Assembly (NCBI GenBank): GCA_013398055.1
Contig: VZRS01014158.1
Location: 309,611-373,610, forward strand
Reading direction: 5' to 3'
Length of the DNA stretch: 64,000 nucleotides
DNA from: Ifrita kowaldi
Lineage: Eukaryota > Chordata > Aves > Passeriformes > Cinclosomatidae
Part shown: in pieces, positions 37,001 to 52,000 of the stretch
How positions within the stretch are numbered: position 1 is the first letter of the stretch
How the letters are laid out: each line of letters starts with the position of its first letter
Made by a program: the position numbers and the translations under genes
The notes under the pieces: generated by a model
Database searches by the model: none
Told to the model about the DNA's origin: nothing
What the model saw: only the letters and a program-made list of their open reading frames with translations

Positions 37001-40000
37001 TACTCAGCACTGGTGAGGCCACACCTCAAGTGCTGTGTCCAGTTCTGGGCCCCTCACTACACAAAGGACATTGAGGTGCTGGAGCGTGTCCAGAGAAGGG
37101 CAACGGAGCTGCTAAACAGCTTAGAGTGAGTCACAAGAGGAGCTGCTGAGGAAGCTGGGGATGTTTAGCCTGGAGAAAAAGAGGTTCAGCAGGGACCTTA
37201 TTGCTCTCTACAACTACCTGATAGGAGGCTGTAGCCAGGTGGGGTTCAGCCTCTTCCTCTGGGTAACAAGTGACAGGACGAGAGGAAATAACCTTAAGCT
37301 GGGAGGTTCAGATTGCATATTAGGAAAATTCTTTTCATGGAAACAGTTGTAAAGCATTGGAAAGACTGCCCAGGGAATTGGTGGAGTCACTGTCCCTAAA
37401 AGTGCTCAAAAATGCACAAGGGGATATTTCACTTGAGAATATAGTTTAATGATGAACAAGGTGCTCGGTTGACAGGTGGACTTGATGGTCTTAAAGGTCT
37501 TTTCCAGCCTCAACAATTCTATGATTCTAAGTGACTCATCCAACAAAGAAAGCAAGCTGAACTTACCACTACCAGGAAAAATACCATGCAGCTTAATGAA
37601 AATCCACTGGTATAGCCAAGGTATCCTGAAAGAAATTAAAAGGAAGCCTCATACAGAATAATTTTATTAGTCTTATCTTGGTTTTTACTTCTTTTTGCTT
37701 CTTCATGAAAAGTTCAAATGTATTAAACATTTAATATGTAGTGTGAACTTCTGGGCAGGAAAAAGCTATGTCCTGCTGCTGTGGGAGTCTCCCATAGTCT
37801 TTCAAGTCTCCTATCTTTCAGATAGGCCTGAGCCTTGCTCTGACCTGTTGTGACTTCCTCTGGGTCACTTTTACATCAGTTTAACTAACTTTACTTTTAA
37901 AAGAGGCTGTGATAATCGAAAAAAACCTGAAAGTGTGCAGTTGCAGTCAGAATGTGACCCAGGTTCCCTGATATGAGTCACATCAGCTGAGTTTGGGTTT
38001 TTGTCTCAAAAGGAAGATCCCGAATGGACTTCAGTGCCAGATGTTGTACATGGTTTTGAAAAAATACACTGTGTACCCTACTGGCATCTCAATGGATTCC
38101 AACACTCAGAAAATGCGATTCCCTGTACATATCTTACTTCAAAGTCCAATACTTCCAATTAACTCCACCAGTAAAAATTTTGATGCTGATAGAAAAGTAA
38201 CATTTTTTGTAATCTCACCATTTGTGAACTTGTTTTTACACATAAAATGGAATTACCTTATGAAATGGAAGACCCTCAACTATAATTTTTTAAATCAATT
38301 TCTACAATTATATGGATAAAGCTGGTTTATACTGAGCTCAATCACTGTGATAATTTAGGCCTACTTTCTTCAAAATGCTCAGAACAGATTATTTCTGGAT
38401 CAGGGAAGCTGCTTAGATTACAATGAGAGCATATTTTTCTTATTATAGCTGAATTGTCAGTTTGGCCATCAGTGGCAAAATGTCTGGGTTCCTTTTTTTG
38501 ATTCCCATGATGGCATTTTCATCTTACCTAAGTTCTTAAGGAGACATAAAGGGAGGATTATAAAAAACGTCACTGTGACAACAAGAATCCGCCCATCCAC
38601 GTACCATTCCCTGTATAAAACATTAAAAACACACCATGAGCACACCTTAAACACTCTCTGGTTTTCCTCACTCAGTCATCCCCTTTGACTGCTATACTTA
38701 CAGAACTATCTTTGGTCTCCGTACCCTAAAAGCTCCTACAAAAGGAGAGAAGGGACCACATCTTGGCTTTGCAGACTCATTAAGTATCCATGGCAGTGAC
38801 TCAGGTAGGGCAGAGTTCCACAGTCACCAGACAAAGTATTACCCTACCATGGAGATCAGTGCGTGGGTCTGAGAGGCAGAACAACCACCTCAGTAACCTG
38901 ATATAAGCCACCCTGCCAGGATGACAAAAGATCATGCAAAGGGCCATAGAGCACAGTGGGGTTCAGGGAGGGCCTCCACAGTAATTTGCCAAACCACCCA
39001 GGCACGTGACTGGAGCAGCAAACCAGGCTCCAGCAGGCTGGCATGCACTTAGCTAGCCCCAAGTCTGTACCTCCTCTACCAAAGCGCTTTGCATCCTACT
39101 GAAAAGAAAGAAAGAGGAGAAGGGACAGTGTTAGTGATGTTCTGTATGACCTATTTCCATTGCTTGGTCCAGTTTAGTAGGAAAGCCTGAAGAACAGAAT
39201 CTCTACCACCTTCTCCTGCACTGCAGCACACCATATAATCCAGTGCAAGGGGTATTCACTAGTATAAAAAAATGCCACCCCTCTACTAAAGCAGCTGATA
39301 AATGCCAGGGAGTGACAAGGGGCAGAAATCTAAGTATTATATTCTGCAGTTGTCATTTCACTCTGCAGACATTGTTTCAGGGGCAACATCATGTAAGAGG
39401 CTGAGAATGCAGGGAAACACACAGTATCTTTAATTTGCATTGTTCCCAATATTTTAAGTGTGGCCTAACACCGTAAAATACTGGATTCTATGACAAGAGT
39501 TTTGTATATAACGAAATTCTTCATGAAAATCTGGTGTGCAAAGAGGGCAACTAAAGCTTTAATTTCCTATCCATCTGCTCCTTCCCAAACGTGTCTTGTC
39601 TTTTATTAACCCCCTGAGATATTCCTGTGAAAATCTACTTTGACAAACCTAAAGGGTATCCAATTCTTAAGAGCTTTTGTAAACATATGCTTAAACTTTA
39701 CTATACAATGTTAAATTCTACAGTCTAAGTACCAGATCTAATTCAACTTACGAAAAAGTTTCTTCTTTTCCCATTAGAAACTTTATGGCAGAAGGCAGCT
39801 CATTTTTGACTATGAAGAGATAGCTCAACATCGCTGGAGGAAGAAGAAGGTAATTTTAGAAAATGGGTGAAACAGTGTGTGGAACAAGTACCAAGAAGCA
39901 TCCTGAACCTTTTCCCACATCAGTGTCTGATGACAGAAGACCCCAAACTATGACTGAGTGTAAATTACTGATCACACAGTAATGCAGAATTTTTAAAGGG

Positions 40001-43000
40001 CTGCATGCAAGGTAATAGCCACAATTATATTGAGGGGCATGAAGATCCCTGGATGTCATGGAGAGAAGGAACCTGACTTGTTTGTAGCTGTAAAATATTG
40101 AGGTATTCCTGGGCTTTGTTTTTCAGTATTCCTCATTTCCTTTACCTCCAACATTCTGAAGAGATGTAGATCCAAAGACAATCATTTTCCCTGGGGTACC
40201 GAAGATCTGCTCACCAAGCTTTTCATACACCATGCAACCTGCAAGAGAAGAAGAGGAGAAAGGTAACACACTACTGAAAGCTGTTCGAGTCGAAGCACTT
40301 AGGATTCCTTTTCAGCGAAGCACCTGTCTATGCAGCCAAAACTGCCCTTTGCAAGTAAATGGGAAGCTCTCTTGTAATTTCTGGGGCTAAAAATTATGTC
40401 GGAATGTTTCCTTCACTTCTATAAATGTTACTATTGGCTACCAGCCACTTCTGAAATGGAAGGTCTTAATGAGAGTATCACACACCTTCAACAAGTCTGT
40501 CTACACCCCGAGTGACATGTTAAGTTCTGGTATCATCATCCCAGCATATGAAGTCTTGCACCTGCAATGAGAGTGATGTAGAAAGGCTCCTCTCCAGAAA
40601 AAGCCTGGCACAGCAGGATCCACAAGTCAGCAGTGGCAGCCTGGACACGCACTACTGCCATTCTGCAGTTCTGCTTGCCTTGACTGAATGATCCAAATGA
40701 GGACAGCCACTGGTTTAGAGGATCATTTATGGCTTCTAATAACAAAGCCTTAACTTGTGAATTCTCAGTGTCGTATGTTTTTGGTAAAAGCAGGGAAAGG
40801 TGTAAAATACAATTGAAATTTCTTCTCAAATATCTGTGAAACTCCTCTACCAATTGGCCTGTGTTTCTGTTAAATGGTTTTTTTTACTTGGCTGTAATGT
40901 AGGCTGAGAAAAAGCATTGTGAAGATGGTGAGATACATAGGAACAGAAAGAGAAATATTGCAGATGTTACACCGGGCAGATGATTTTTAAAATGTATCCC
41001 ATTATCTGGTTTTCTCTGTATTACCTTACAGCTGACATTTCTGCTTTGAAGTTTGTGTGAAAAGTAAGTTTGAGCTTAAATGTACCAGCAACATAGAAAA
41101 CAGAACTTAGATTTTGGGAAGTAATGGGGCACAAATGTGTCCACATTGAGGCACCTGTACCTAGTTTAAATAGGCCCACATTATACGTGCTATAACAGTA
41201 ATCATGTGTGTCCAAATTGCATATTTAAACATTACAGTATTCTTGTGCACAGATAATTTTAAAAATATGGCTTCAGACATGGTTAACAAGGAAGGAGACT
41301 CTCGAACTCCAGAGCACAGTGTCATTTGACATAACACTGTGTTTTGATAATGTATCTGTGTTACAGTTACACTTCTCTCTGTGAAGGAACCGTTCCCTTT
41401 TATTTTATTCTAAGAAAACTCCACCACAAAGATTATCAGGAGTTTCACACTAACCACTAAGGACAAACTGTATTTCCAGGTAAGCTTCACCATAGGCAAA
41501 GATTCATTATATTTCATTTGCAATTTGCTTTGTAATGCAAAGAAACTATATGAGCTGTTCCTTCTAGCTTACTGAAGATAACATTTCTGGGCACCAGAAT
41601 TCATTCTTTGTTGTAAGTTTTCCTCTTTATAGTGATGCTGTTCTCCATAAATTGTTGTTAATTCTGGACTTCTGACCCAAAGTGTGTCAGGCAAAGTGAC
41701 AAACTCCATCTTCCACAAAGCACCTGGCCTCATTTGAACACTTGTCACCTCTTGGTTTTTACATTCTACTGCATGGCGTAACATCTTAAATTACCTGTTT
41801 CCTTTGAACACACCAACAGGAGATGTATTGAATAAATAGACAGCAGCGTGACCGAAACCAAAAGCAGCCTAAAAAAGAATGGAAAATAAAGCTTACCATA
41901 TGAGATGAGGTCTGACATTGCAATATTTCACGTCAGGTCATATTCCCATTGGCTCTGAGATAATATTTTATTCTTCTGACAATGCAAAAAACCCTAAAAT
42001 ACGTGTGATTCACATCCTGCTTGCAGTTCCACCACGGAGGTAGAAAAACCTGTACGCAGAGGGATACAACCAAATAAAACTTAGCAGAGCTGCAGAGCAC
42101 AGCCTCTTAGTGAGTTACACCTCCTCACATTGAAAAAAGCAAGAATAAAGATATTTTATCAGATAGGAATGAAGATTTATCAGAGAATGGATGAGCCAGA
42201 TATGTCACTCAACATCCACTCTAAAACTTTTTTTTCTGGAAGCAGAGTGAAAATTTAAAGGAGAGTGCAGTGTTTAAGGACTTTCATGCGAAATGGAAGC
42301 ATCTTTTCCCAGGACACGTTTCATATGCTACCAAAGGGGTGCCCAAACAGCTTTTTTTGTGCCTCACGGTGCCCAAGGAGGGGGAAGATGTGGGGAGTTA
42401 AGGCTTGACTGGCTCCCCTTGGGAATAAAGGCTGCAACCAAAGGCTTGTACTTTGTCAAGGTAGGGATTCGTGTTCCCTCGCTGATGTCAGTCCTGGTCT
42501 GACACGATCCATAATTTAACTTCACACAGAAGAATTGCAGGAAGTAATGACCAAACTGTTTGTGCAGGGAACTTGCTGGCACAAATGACAATTAGTCAGT
42601 GCCGAGGGCCAAGTGCATAAAAGCACATTTTCTCATTGCTCAATGTCTATAATCCAAGCACCATGTGTGCCTTCCTCTCCAACACCATGACACACAAAGA
42701 CCTGATGATGTTTTCATGATGTGTGTGAAGAGCATTCAGACAATCTGTTGGCAATTCCTCCCTTTATTATGACAACTACCCTGCAGACACTGAGAAAAAC
42801 AAGGCTAAAATTTAAGAGAAAACAAACTGCTGCCAAAGACAGGCAGCAACACATCTTTTTCATAGGAATATATAGAAAGAACAGAATGAGATGCCTCCTC
42901 CCCCCACTTTTTTATTAGTTTAGACTGGAAATACTGTAGTGCCAAATAATGACCAACTAGTTTCTTGGGGCTAGAGGAGCAGGGAGAAACATAAAGAGGT

Positions 43001-46000
43001 GATAAGAGAAACTGTCCTTTTGCCAGCAAAGAATGATAGTTAACAATAACACACTCTTTGTACAGCCCTAAGGGTGTTTCTCCTTGAGAAGGTGGAGAAG
43101 AGAAGGAAGACTGTACTGGCTGAGGTCACTCTGCTCCATTTTTTATGGATTTGCTAAGCCCTGCTCCTGCCCATGTTCCCTGCCAAGCTGTTCCGCCCCT
43201 GTCTGCCTACAGACACAGCGCTCGGCCCCAGTGCTTGGCTGCTGGGGCTGACTCACTCCCAGCCCCAAATGGCTACAGCTCTGCATGCCAGCGTCCAGTC
43301 TGTCTTAATATTAAAAGCTCCTGTTTTTCAGGCACTGAGCTCACTCATGGAGCCTTAGCAGTGGTAAAAATAACACTCCCAAGCAGCCAGGTATTTATCT
43401 GATCTGTTGTCCTTAGCTCCCCATAGGGTTCCTACAGACACTTGGCATTTTCATTAGCACTGTATGAAAAACTTGTTTGTGCTAGGACTGTGGTAGGGAC
43501 AGGAATATTTGTGCCAGAACCACCCCTTGGAAAGGAATGAAAATGTCCATGCCACTCGCTCTGCACAAATTCAAAACAGAGGAGAGCTTGCATTGCAGCT
43601 CTCCAAAAGCACTCCCCTACTTTTTATTTTGTCTGCTATCAAAGAAGTGCTGGTAGCTATGGAAGCAAACTGCAGATGCAAAAGTCACCTTGCCCCAAAA
43701 GAATAAACAGTTTAGGCCAGGGGACTGATACTGTGCTGGAAAGAACAAAGTGCTTCTGTGATGCCACTGCTGTCTTCTCCCAGATTCCACATTTACCAGG
43801 TAAACTGAAACCTGTGCTGTCCCTCCCCTCTGTGAAGTCCCAGGCTTTGGGGCCAGAAGACCTGTGAGGCTCGTGCAGTCACAAGAATTATTTCATTAAG
43901 CAGTTCTGAACCCTCAAAAGGTGCAAAGGATGGAAGAGCACAGGGTTTGCTCTCGTACAGCCTCCCCAGGGGCTGTTCTGCCAGCCTGTCCTAAAACACT
44001 GCAGGAGTTACACTGCAGCTTCCTGACCCCTTCCAGACACACCCAGCAGAAGTGGCTCCAGTGTGAAACTTCAGCTGTAGTCTCATACTATTCCTGATCT
44101 AACAAGTCCCTCTGCCTCAGCAAGGTTTTTTAAATCACATGCAGTGCTGGGCTAAATGCAGGTTGAAAGCACCTTGTGCTTGGCCAGCCCATATTTCTCT
44201 GTAACATGATCCATCACTTTGGTCCTGGCTCTCCACGATGAAACCACAAGCAGCAACAACTGCTCTTGCCATCCCCAGGTGGTCCAGGTCATCTCTAACT
44301 TCCCGAACTTCTTGTGCTCTCTTTCTGCAGCAAAGTTGTCTCTCCTTTTCATACAGAAAATGATGCTTTCTTTTGGCCTAGGCTGTAGCTATCAGTAGCA
44401 CTGGGATTAAATTCCTCTGAGTTCCTACCTCAGTAATGCTGCCTAGAAAGTATAATGCTTTGTTATGGCACTGTTAAGCAAATAAGATGTGTCATTGCCA
44501 TATTTATTTTGCACATCTTATGCCTAGGATATTGGGTCTGAATTGATCCAGATGTTCATGGCAGTGCACACTTCACGCTGCAGGAGCCCAAAAGTTGTGA
44601 GAGTGGAAATCAGGCTGGGTCTGCTTTGTTAGTGCTGAAAATGCTCCCTTAACTTTTCTGCATCTGCAGAATTTTCAGGGATGGTGCATGCCAATACTGG
44701 ATAAAGCAACCTAGAACCTTTCCAGAACTGTGCTACTCAAAAGCAGTGAATTTACCTTCTTACTCATATGCAAAAAGCAGTGAAAGTATTTTCAGGACTC
44801 TAACCACCTTACAGAAATGATCTACCTGTGACAGTGACAGCAGAACTATACATTTATGGGAAAAATGTACTGAATTAGAGTGTAAGAAAAAATCTAACAC
44901 TAATGGACTAGGTTTAATGCTGAGATTATGGCATGAGAGCAGAACATCTAAAGCAGTTCAACTTTCAAGCGTAAGTACAGACACCATGTATGGATCCCGC
45001 ATCTCCAGGCTTCAAAGAGAGAAGCTCTACTAGCCTGCTCAGTTAGGTCCTGCTAACTTCCTTTGATCTCAGCTGGCTGCTCTGTCTCAAGGCCAACAGA
45101 TCTAAAGGCATCACAAAGCTAACAAAAACTATAATCCACTTTTAAATGCACACAGTTAATTCTATAGAGAACAATGCTGTCATTTACTGTATAAAATCTC
45201 CACATTAATGTTTGGCAGTTTTTTGTGCAATGTGTTGGTACAGATCCACACACTCAGTACTCGGGTCGAGCTCAGTCACCAACACACATTGCTAGAAGTT
45301 TCTCTGGTGTTCACATCACCTGTCTGACCTACTTCACTTAAAAGAAACTGCATTTTTACATCCTTTAGAACAAACACATTTCACTTAGATCTCATGAAAA
45401 ACTGCTGAAAGAATGAGAAGAGGATGGGATTATAGAAAACTAAAGCAGTAAGGAGAAATTGAGGCTGTTCCTTGGCTGAGACCCTATTATCACAGAAGAG
45501 GTGACAAGGCTGAAAAGACGTAGCTTTTTTTCTCTCCCTACAGCAGTTATTGCAACCACCAGTTTGTACTCTCAGATATGGAGCATGGGTGGGGTATCAC
45601 ATACAGGTTAGAGTATTGGGTAAAAAAAGCAGGAAAAATAAAATAAATTCTGTCACTCTGCTAATGAAAGACTTAAATTACAGTCCAGATATTTTACAGT
45701 CTAGCTTAGTGAAAACACAATAATGAGACGTTCTACGTTCTTAAAGTAAATGGATTAACTCCTTGGATTATTCCTAGATTTTACCCAGCCACAGCAAACT
45801 GTAAACTAGCAGCATAGATCTAGCTATCCTGGCAAAAAAACCCCAGAGCAGATGGCTATATGTACCACTTTGGCCATCTACTCTGCTTTATACAGGGCTC
45901 ATACTATGTATTTCCCAAAATCCTAAGAAATAACAAAAATTCAGTATTTTTAGATTTGACATTCAAGAAATGACATCTCTTTAGAGCAATCTGTAAATTC

Positions 46001-49000
46001 AATAACTACATTGAATAGTTCTCAAATATTGTAAATTATTGTATTTCCCCCCTCAATGAACATTTATCATGGAAATCTGCACACAATTCCCAACTGATTT
46101 CTTAACAATCACTTTTCACAATGAAACGTCTCACACTGAGATCCAGAATAACACTGTGTCTTAGTCATTCAACGGCACTGTTTCATTTTTAAACTAATTA
46201 ATTCTCCTTTATAAAAAGCCTCTTTTTTTTTTTTTGCTGGAGTTAAGTAGTCTACCTCAGCTCCTTTCTACTCTAAAATCTTGGCTATATTTATGTTGGC
46301 TTTCAAGGACTCTCACACAAGAAACTGAAGAAACTGTGGGAGTGAGATGAAAATATTATATGTAACATATAAAGGAATATAAATATTCTTGGTTTCAAAG
46401 AAGTGTTTACTGCACCATGCTTTGAAGAGAGCTCTGGAGATCCTGTGACACAAGTAACAACTAGGTACTAACCCACTGCAACTATTACTACCGAATATTT
46501 TTTATGTCTATGTAGCTTGCAGAGCACAGGAAAAATCCCTAAGTCTGTAGTAAATAACACGGACTTAATTTTCTCTAGCACTACAAGCAGTGGCTTTTTC
46601 CACAAAAACATCTGACTGAAAAAAAATGTCTGAAACTTGTAGCTAATATTTTCGGGCTTGAATGCTGTACTTGATTACATATGGACTATAAATCCCTCCA
46701 CTTGCTGGCAGTGCATGCATTCTTTAAACACAGTGAAATTCCATGGAGATCAGCTGCTCACCACATGGATACTTACAGAAAAAGGAGAATTCCCGTGTTG
46801 GCCAAGGCAAAAGCAAGACCCAAAATCCCACTGCCCATAATTGCATTGCTAAGGTTGAAGACGGACATTCCCAGTGAAGTAGTTCCTGGGATCTGGAGAA
46901 GTAAAGACAGATGTGTCAGCAACAGCTTAGAACAGAGCAGGGAAATGCACCTCTGCTTCAAACCCTGTGTTTTGTGTATCAGAGTAAGTAACTACTGCTA
47001 TGGAAACGACTGAATAAAAATTGGTTTGAAAGAGGAGAAAGTGTCGCTGAACTCTGTCACAGCTATGCTGCTCGCTGCCCAATAGATTTTGTAAACTGAC
47101 CTAAATGGTACAGGCAACACACAGCTCATACTGCACTTTCAATTTTAAACCCCATCCTTCACTACACCTGAGAAACACCCTGGATGTGTAATTTATATAT
47201 GGTGAAGCCATAAGGAGCCACCACAGCTTCCTGCCCAACAGAGGCTAGAGGGATTCCCTTGCCTCAACCCAACCAATATGCTTGGGTTTTAGTTTTGGGG
47301 TTTTATTTAAGTGCTGATCCCAGGCAGTTCCTACTGGAAATTGAAGTCAGTTATAGTTGTGTGTGCTCATCACTTCTGAAGACAATGTCTAAAGGCCTTT
47401 CATACACACAACATGAAGTTCATTTTGACAGGGGACAGAACAGTGAGAGAGACTTACATATTCATCACATTTCTTCTTCTCCAGGTGGCTGTTTGTGAGA
47501 CTTCTTCTGCTTTCTCGATCCGAAATAAACTTGCTGAAAGAAGTCAGAGGATTTATTTCCAGCAAGTGCTTAGAAAATGTGAACACATTAATTCCATAAG
47601 CAGCACGTGATTACAAAATATACAATGTATAAAAACTTGTGAAAAGAGGTCAAACTCATAACTGTTCAACGAGCCAGATTATACACTGATGCAGTGTACA
47701 CTGGGCATCAATAAAGGTTACATTAGCACAAGATCAGAATAAATGTGTATATATGGTCTTTTAGGCTATTTAGGAAAGCAGCAGAACCAATTTTGTGGAT
47801 GGCAAAGCAATTTGTTTGCACAGAAGCTAAGAGGAGATAATTCTCCAGGGTCCTGCAGAGGCACACGTTCCCAGCCCCTACATGTGGGGTGAGAGTAACT
47901 AACACCACTCTACAAGGCAAGCAGCCATTCTCTGTCCTAAGTGGGGAACTTGGGACTGCAGCTGCCCCTGGCCAGAGACAACCCCCTGTCCCCTGCATCC
48001 ACCAAGGATTATGCGAGTGACTTATATTCCATGATTTCTGAGTCAAGATTATGGTTGTATACTGATATAACAAACCATATATTAAGCTCCGACCCCATCT
48101 GCTGAGGGTCCAGGTGACTAGAAATTGTAAGTCAAATTGTACTATAAATTCTGTATTATGCTACTTGTAGATTGTACTGCATTGATTCTGCTTGTTGAAA
48201 TCCTGTGCCATTCTAATCATAACTTCTGTGCTACACTGATCCTAACAACCTGCTAAAAAATAAAGCTTTAATTGTAACTATGAATTACTGCCATCATCAT
48301 TCTGCCAAGGATCCCTAAAAGATTTCAGCTGTCCCCTCACTGCTGCATGGCACTGCAAAACCCTGCACTGCCACTGAAACCTTAAGTTGCCACATAGGGT
48401 TGGTATGGCTGGAGTTAAGAGGAGGAAGATGTGCCACACATGCCAGTGCTGGCTGCACAATCCTGAACCAGGCAATCTACTCTATTGGTGCACTGTTCTG
48501 GGCTATTGGATTTTCATGTTCGTGTCTTTCAAAACTCAATGCTGAATTAATCATACTGCAAAATTAAACACTTCTGTGCAGGGAAACATAGAATAAACAG
48601 CTTTTCTTTCTCTTGTTCTCCTTTATTTGTTCTGTGTCCTTGATGTATCCACATTTAGGAACTTACTGTCCCCCTGTGGCTGTGTTGGCATCCTTGAGAT
48701 TTACGACACTTCTGATTTGGATGAGCTGTTATTTTCTCGCAGATTTTCTCTTCAGCAAACATTTTAGTTTGTATAAAGCATTCTTTCAGCTTTTCATCCT
48801 TTGAAGGTTTATGCACAATTAAGTCCCTGGCATCTTTGCTAATCCACAGATGGTTCTTAGTCTGCACTGGCTAATGCCTCAGCCATCGTACACGTCACAT
48901 ACCTAACCAGGGGCTGTCACCAAGTGTCAGAGCCCATTTTAGCTGTAGGTACATTAAGCTGGCTCTTCTTAAATCGAAACAGACAAACAACACTGAACAC

Positions 49001-52000
49001 AAACAGCAGCCGGTCCTTTCTCACAGTGGGAAACATCTACTGGCCAGGGATGTATAGTTCAAACTGCAACTGAGACTGTGCATCATCTCAGTACATCTAG
49101 CAGTATTTACGCTGGTAATAAATCCACGAACTTGTAAAGACAGAGCTTGAGCAAACTTCCCTACTGCCCCAGCTGCGGCCTAATTACTAGTGATATGCAT
49201 GCTAGCACAGCTTCTAAGGCTATGCCAAAATCATGCAGCTATAATGCTGCTGACTTGGCTTCCACAGCTGACACACTGGGCCTTGTGTCTTTAACATTTT
49301 GTCTTTATGCCTTAAATTTGGGCATAGATGGCAAAATGTAAGTAGTATTTTAGCTGAGTTTTCTTCAATTCTGACTCCTACCCATTGGTCTGCTTTGATT
49401 TCCCTTATATCAATAAAAAAGAACTATAGGCTTATCCTGTATTTTTAAAATACTAACTTGAGCAACTAATTTGCTGCAAATATAGACATGATGTCAGATT
49501 TACCAGTCCTAACACAGTTGGAATAGATGGCTCAACCTCCCCCACCGTTTTAAGAAGTGAAAAGCAACCACTTCTAAGATAGACTGATCCGAAATTAGCT
49601 TTCCAAAGCTCACCTTGTAGGTATTTCATCCTCATGGAATAAAATCTCAACCTGATTCAGAGCATGTGCTTTTTCTCTTTCATGTCTGTTTAAAGCCCAT
49701 CTCTTGAACGCAGGCAGCAGAGTGTGAATGGTTTGAAAAAGACATTCCAGCTCTCTCTCGAAACACCCTGCAGGCAATTTGTACAGGCAGGAGCACAGAG
49801 AAGAGTTTTGTCTCTTTTGGATTTGTAAATGCTGCTGGGAACATCTGTGGACTTTGCCTTCTTCTGTCATTCATGGAGATCATGTGTCATTTTAGATTTT
49901 GTCAAGAGTTATGAGAAAAGTCACTACTCTGTTCCCCCTAGTTCTGCTGATCCCCCAGCAGCCAGTTCCCCCTTAATAATTACAAAAATAACAAATTTGT
50001 AGATACTATTATTGTTGCCTTCTGGTATTAAAGTTCCATGAAAACTATTGTTAAAAAACTAGTACAAGATAAAGACAACACTTCGGTAACATTGCTTGAA
50101 TATAAAAGCGACTGTGGGACTTTCCATTAGAATACTTCTGACAGAATAAACAGCTTCTGCAAAGCTGGTATCTTCTTACATGGCCAACAAACATGTCATT
50201 TCCTTCTGGATGGGACTTTAAAAAGAACTAGTCTGATTTGATAGACTGATCCAAAGTACTTCCTTCTGAGTTAGTTCTACAGTAAAAATGGAGTGGGCTT
50301 GTTGCCCAGCCTATCATCTCCTATTACAAGCTGGGCTCCTCATCCACCCCGCGTTTCCCACGTCACACTGCACTTTTCTGGATTTACGCTGTGTGACGTG
50401 CACAGGAGGGCAAAGGCAGACATGGGAATGCAGGTACTGGGCTCCCAAACTATGAAGTACACAGCACTGAGCTCAGCTTTTTACAGGGGGCTTTCCAGCA
50501 CCTGCCTCCCAGCCCCAGGACAGCTTGCCCAGGCAGCTCAGCAGCGATGCAGCACAGGGGGATGTGGGGTCTGCCTGTGCTGCATCTGCTGTTGCAGGCA
50601 ACTTAACCTGCAAGTCCAGAGGAGAGGTCTGCTGTGGGACAATGCTTGGTACGGCCATACCATACGACAGGCAAGTTTTCCATAAATGAAAAATGTTACT
50701 GTTCTTAAATGAAATAAAATTAAAAAAACACCAGTAGGGTGGAAGGTAATCCAGTGATTTCAACAGTAACAAATTCTATCAAGATATTGCTTTTTATAAG
50801 CTTTTTTTTTCATTTCAGGTTGGTTTTTTTTCCCCTAGAGCATATGAAAGGAAACATATGTTGGAATACTGGAATTTCTAGTTAAACCGTGCCATGCATC
50901 TGCTCTGCTTAACAGACGTGCTTAGAAAACAAGCCATTCATTGTCACAGAATGTTGCATTTTTGACCTTTATGAATATGACACAAGTTAAGTGAAACGCC
51001 TGTTTACGCCGGCCTCTCCCAGCCCTCCCAAGGATGAGAGGCCACTGTGAGAGGTGCTGTGGCAATGCACTGTAGGACTGTCTGTGCCATCAAAGCCTTG
51101 AGACTCCCTGACAAGCATGAAATCCATTTGCACTGTTTGTTGTCTTCATTTCTATTGCTTTACCCATCATTGAAAGACATAACCTGTTCTTACACATTTC
51201 TGCTTTCCTGTTGTGTTTCCTGTATCACAGCTGAGTAAGAACAGACTATACAAAACTTCTCAAATACATTAATGAAATATCCTGGCCAAGATATAATGAG
51301 CTCATCATTGTGATGCATGAAGCCTCACAGCTGGCCTGGAAAGAATATCTTAATCTAATTATTTTCCGGGTTTGATTCAGTGTAAAGTAGAAACATAGCC
51401 TTATTGATAAAGTGTTTTAAAAAGGATGATGTTAACTATGGTTTCCAAATTTCATTTATTGAAAGACTTCAATGAGAAATGTTTGATTAAGGTGATATCC
51501 CTAAGCTAACCACTTTGGCTAAGCAGAGTTAGCCAAAAGCCATTTAGCCATCTCAGATACGTTTAAACATAATTAAATTAAAATGGTATTTTACAATGCC
51601 TTAAACATTTGTTAGGGAAAGCTAGTTTTGCCAAGATGACAGAACTTTAACCTTAGGCAGCTTCTTAAACTGCGTGCTAACTTGAGCAGTGGCAAAGATT
51701 TCCAGGGCAGGCATGAACAAGAAATGCAGAAGAAAGCTTGATCTGACTTACACTATGAAACTTGGACCAGATCTTGGTATACCTACTAACAACCTTGTTA
51801 ACTGAACAAGGGGCGCTGATAACTTACTAGTTGCTGTAAACCAAGACAGGCATTCAGACATCAGCTTCCTGAGAGCATTGTCACAGTTATAGTAAATGAA
51901 TAAGTTATCTAAATACTGATTTACAATTACGTGCAGAGATGGCAAAGTTTTATAGCCAGGAGACATAGTTAAAGTCACAAAATCCATGTCTGGGTTTGAT

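Noticed and set aside
44152..44352. 66-codon minus-strand frame in intron 4, considered as a pseudogene
   Set aside because: More than one frame is open here and none resembles a known protein; no repeat or parent gene was recognised.
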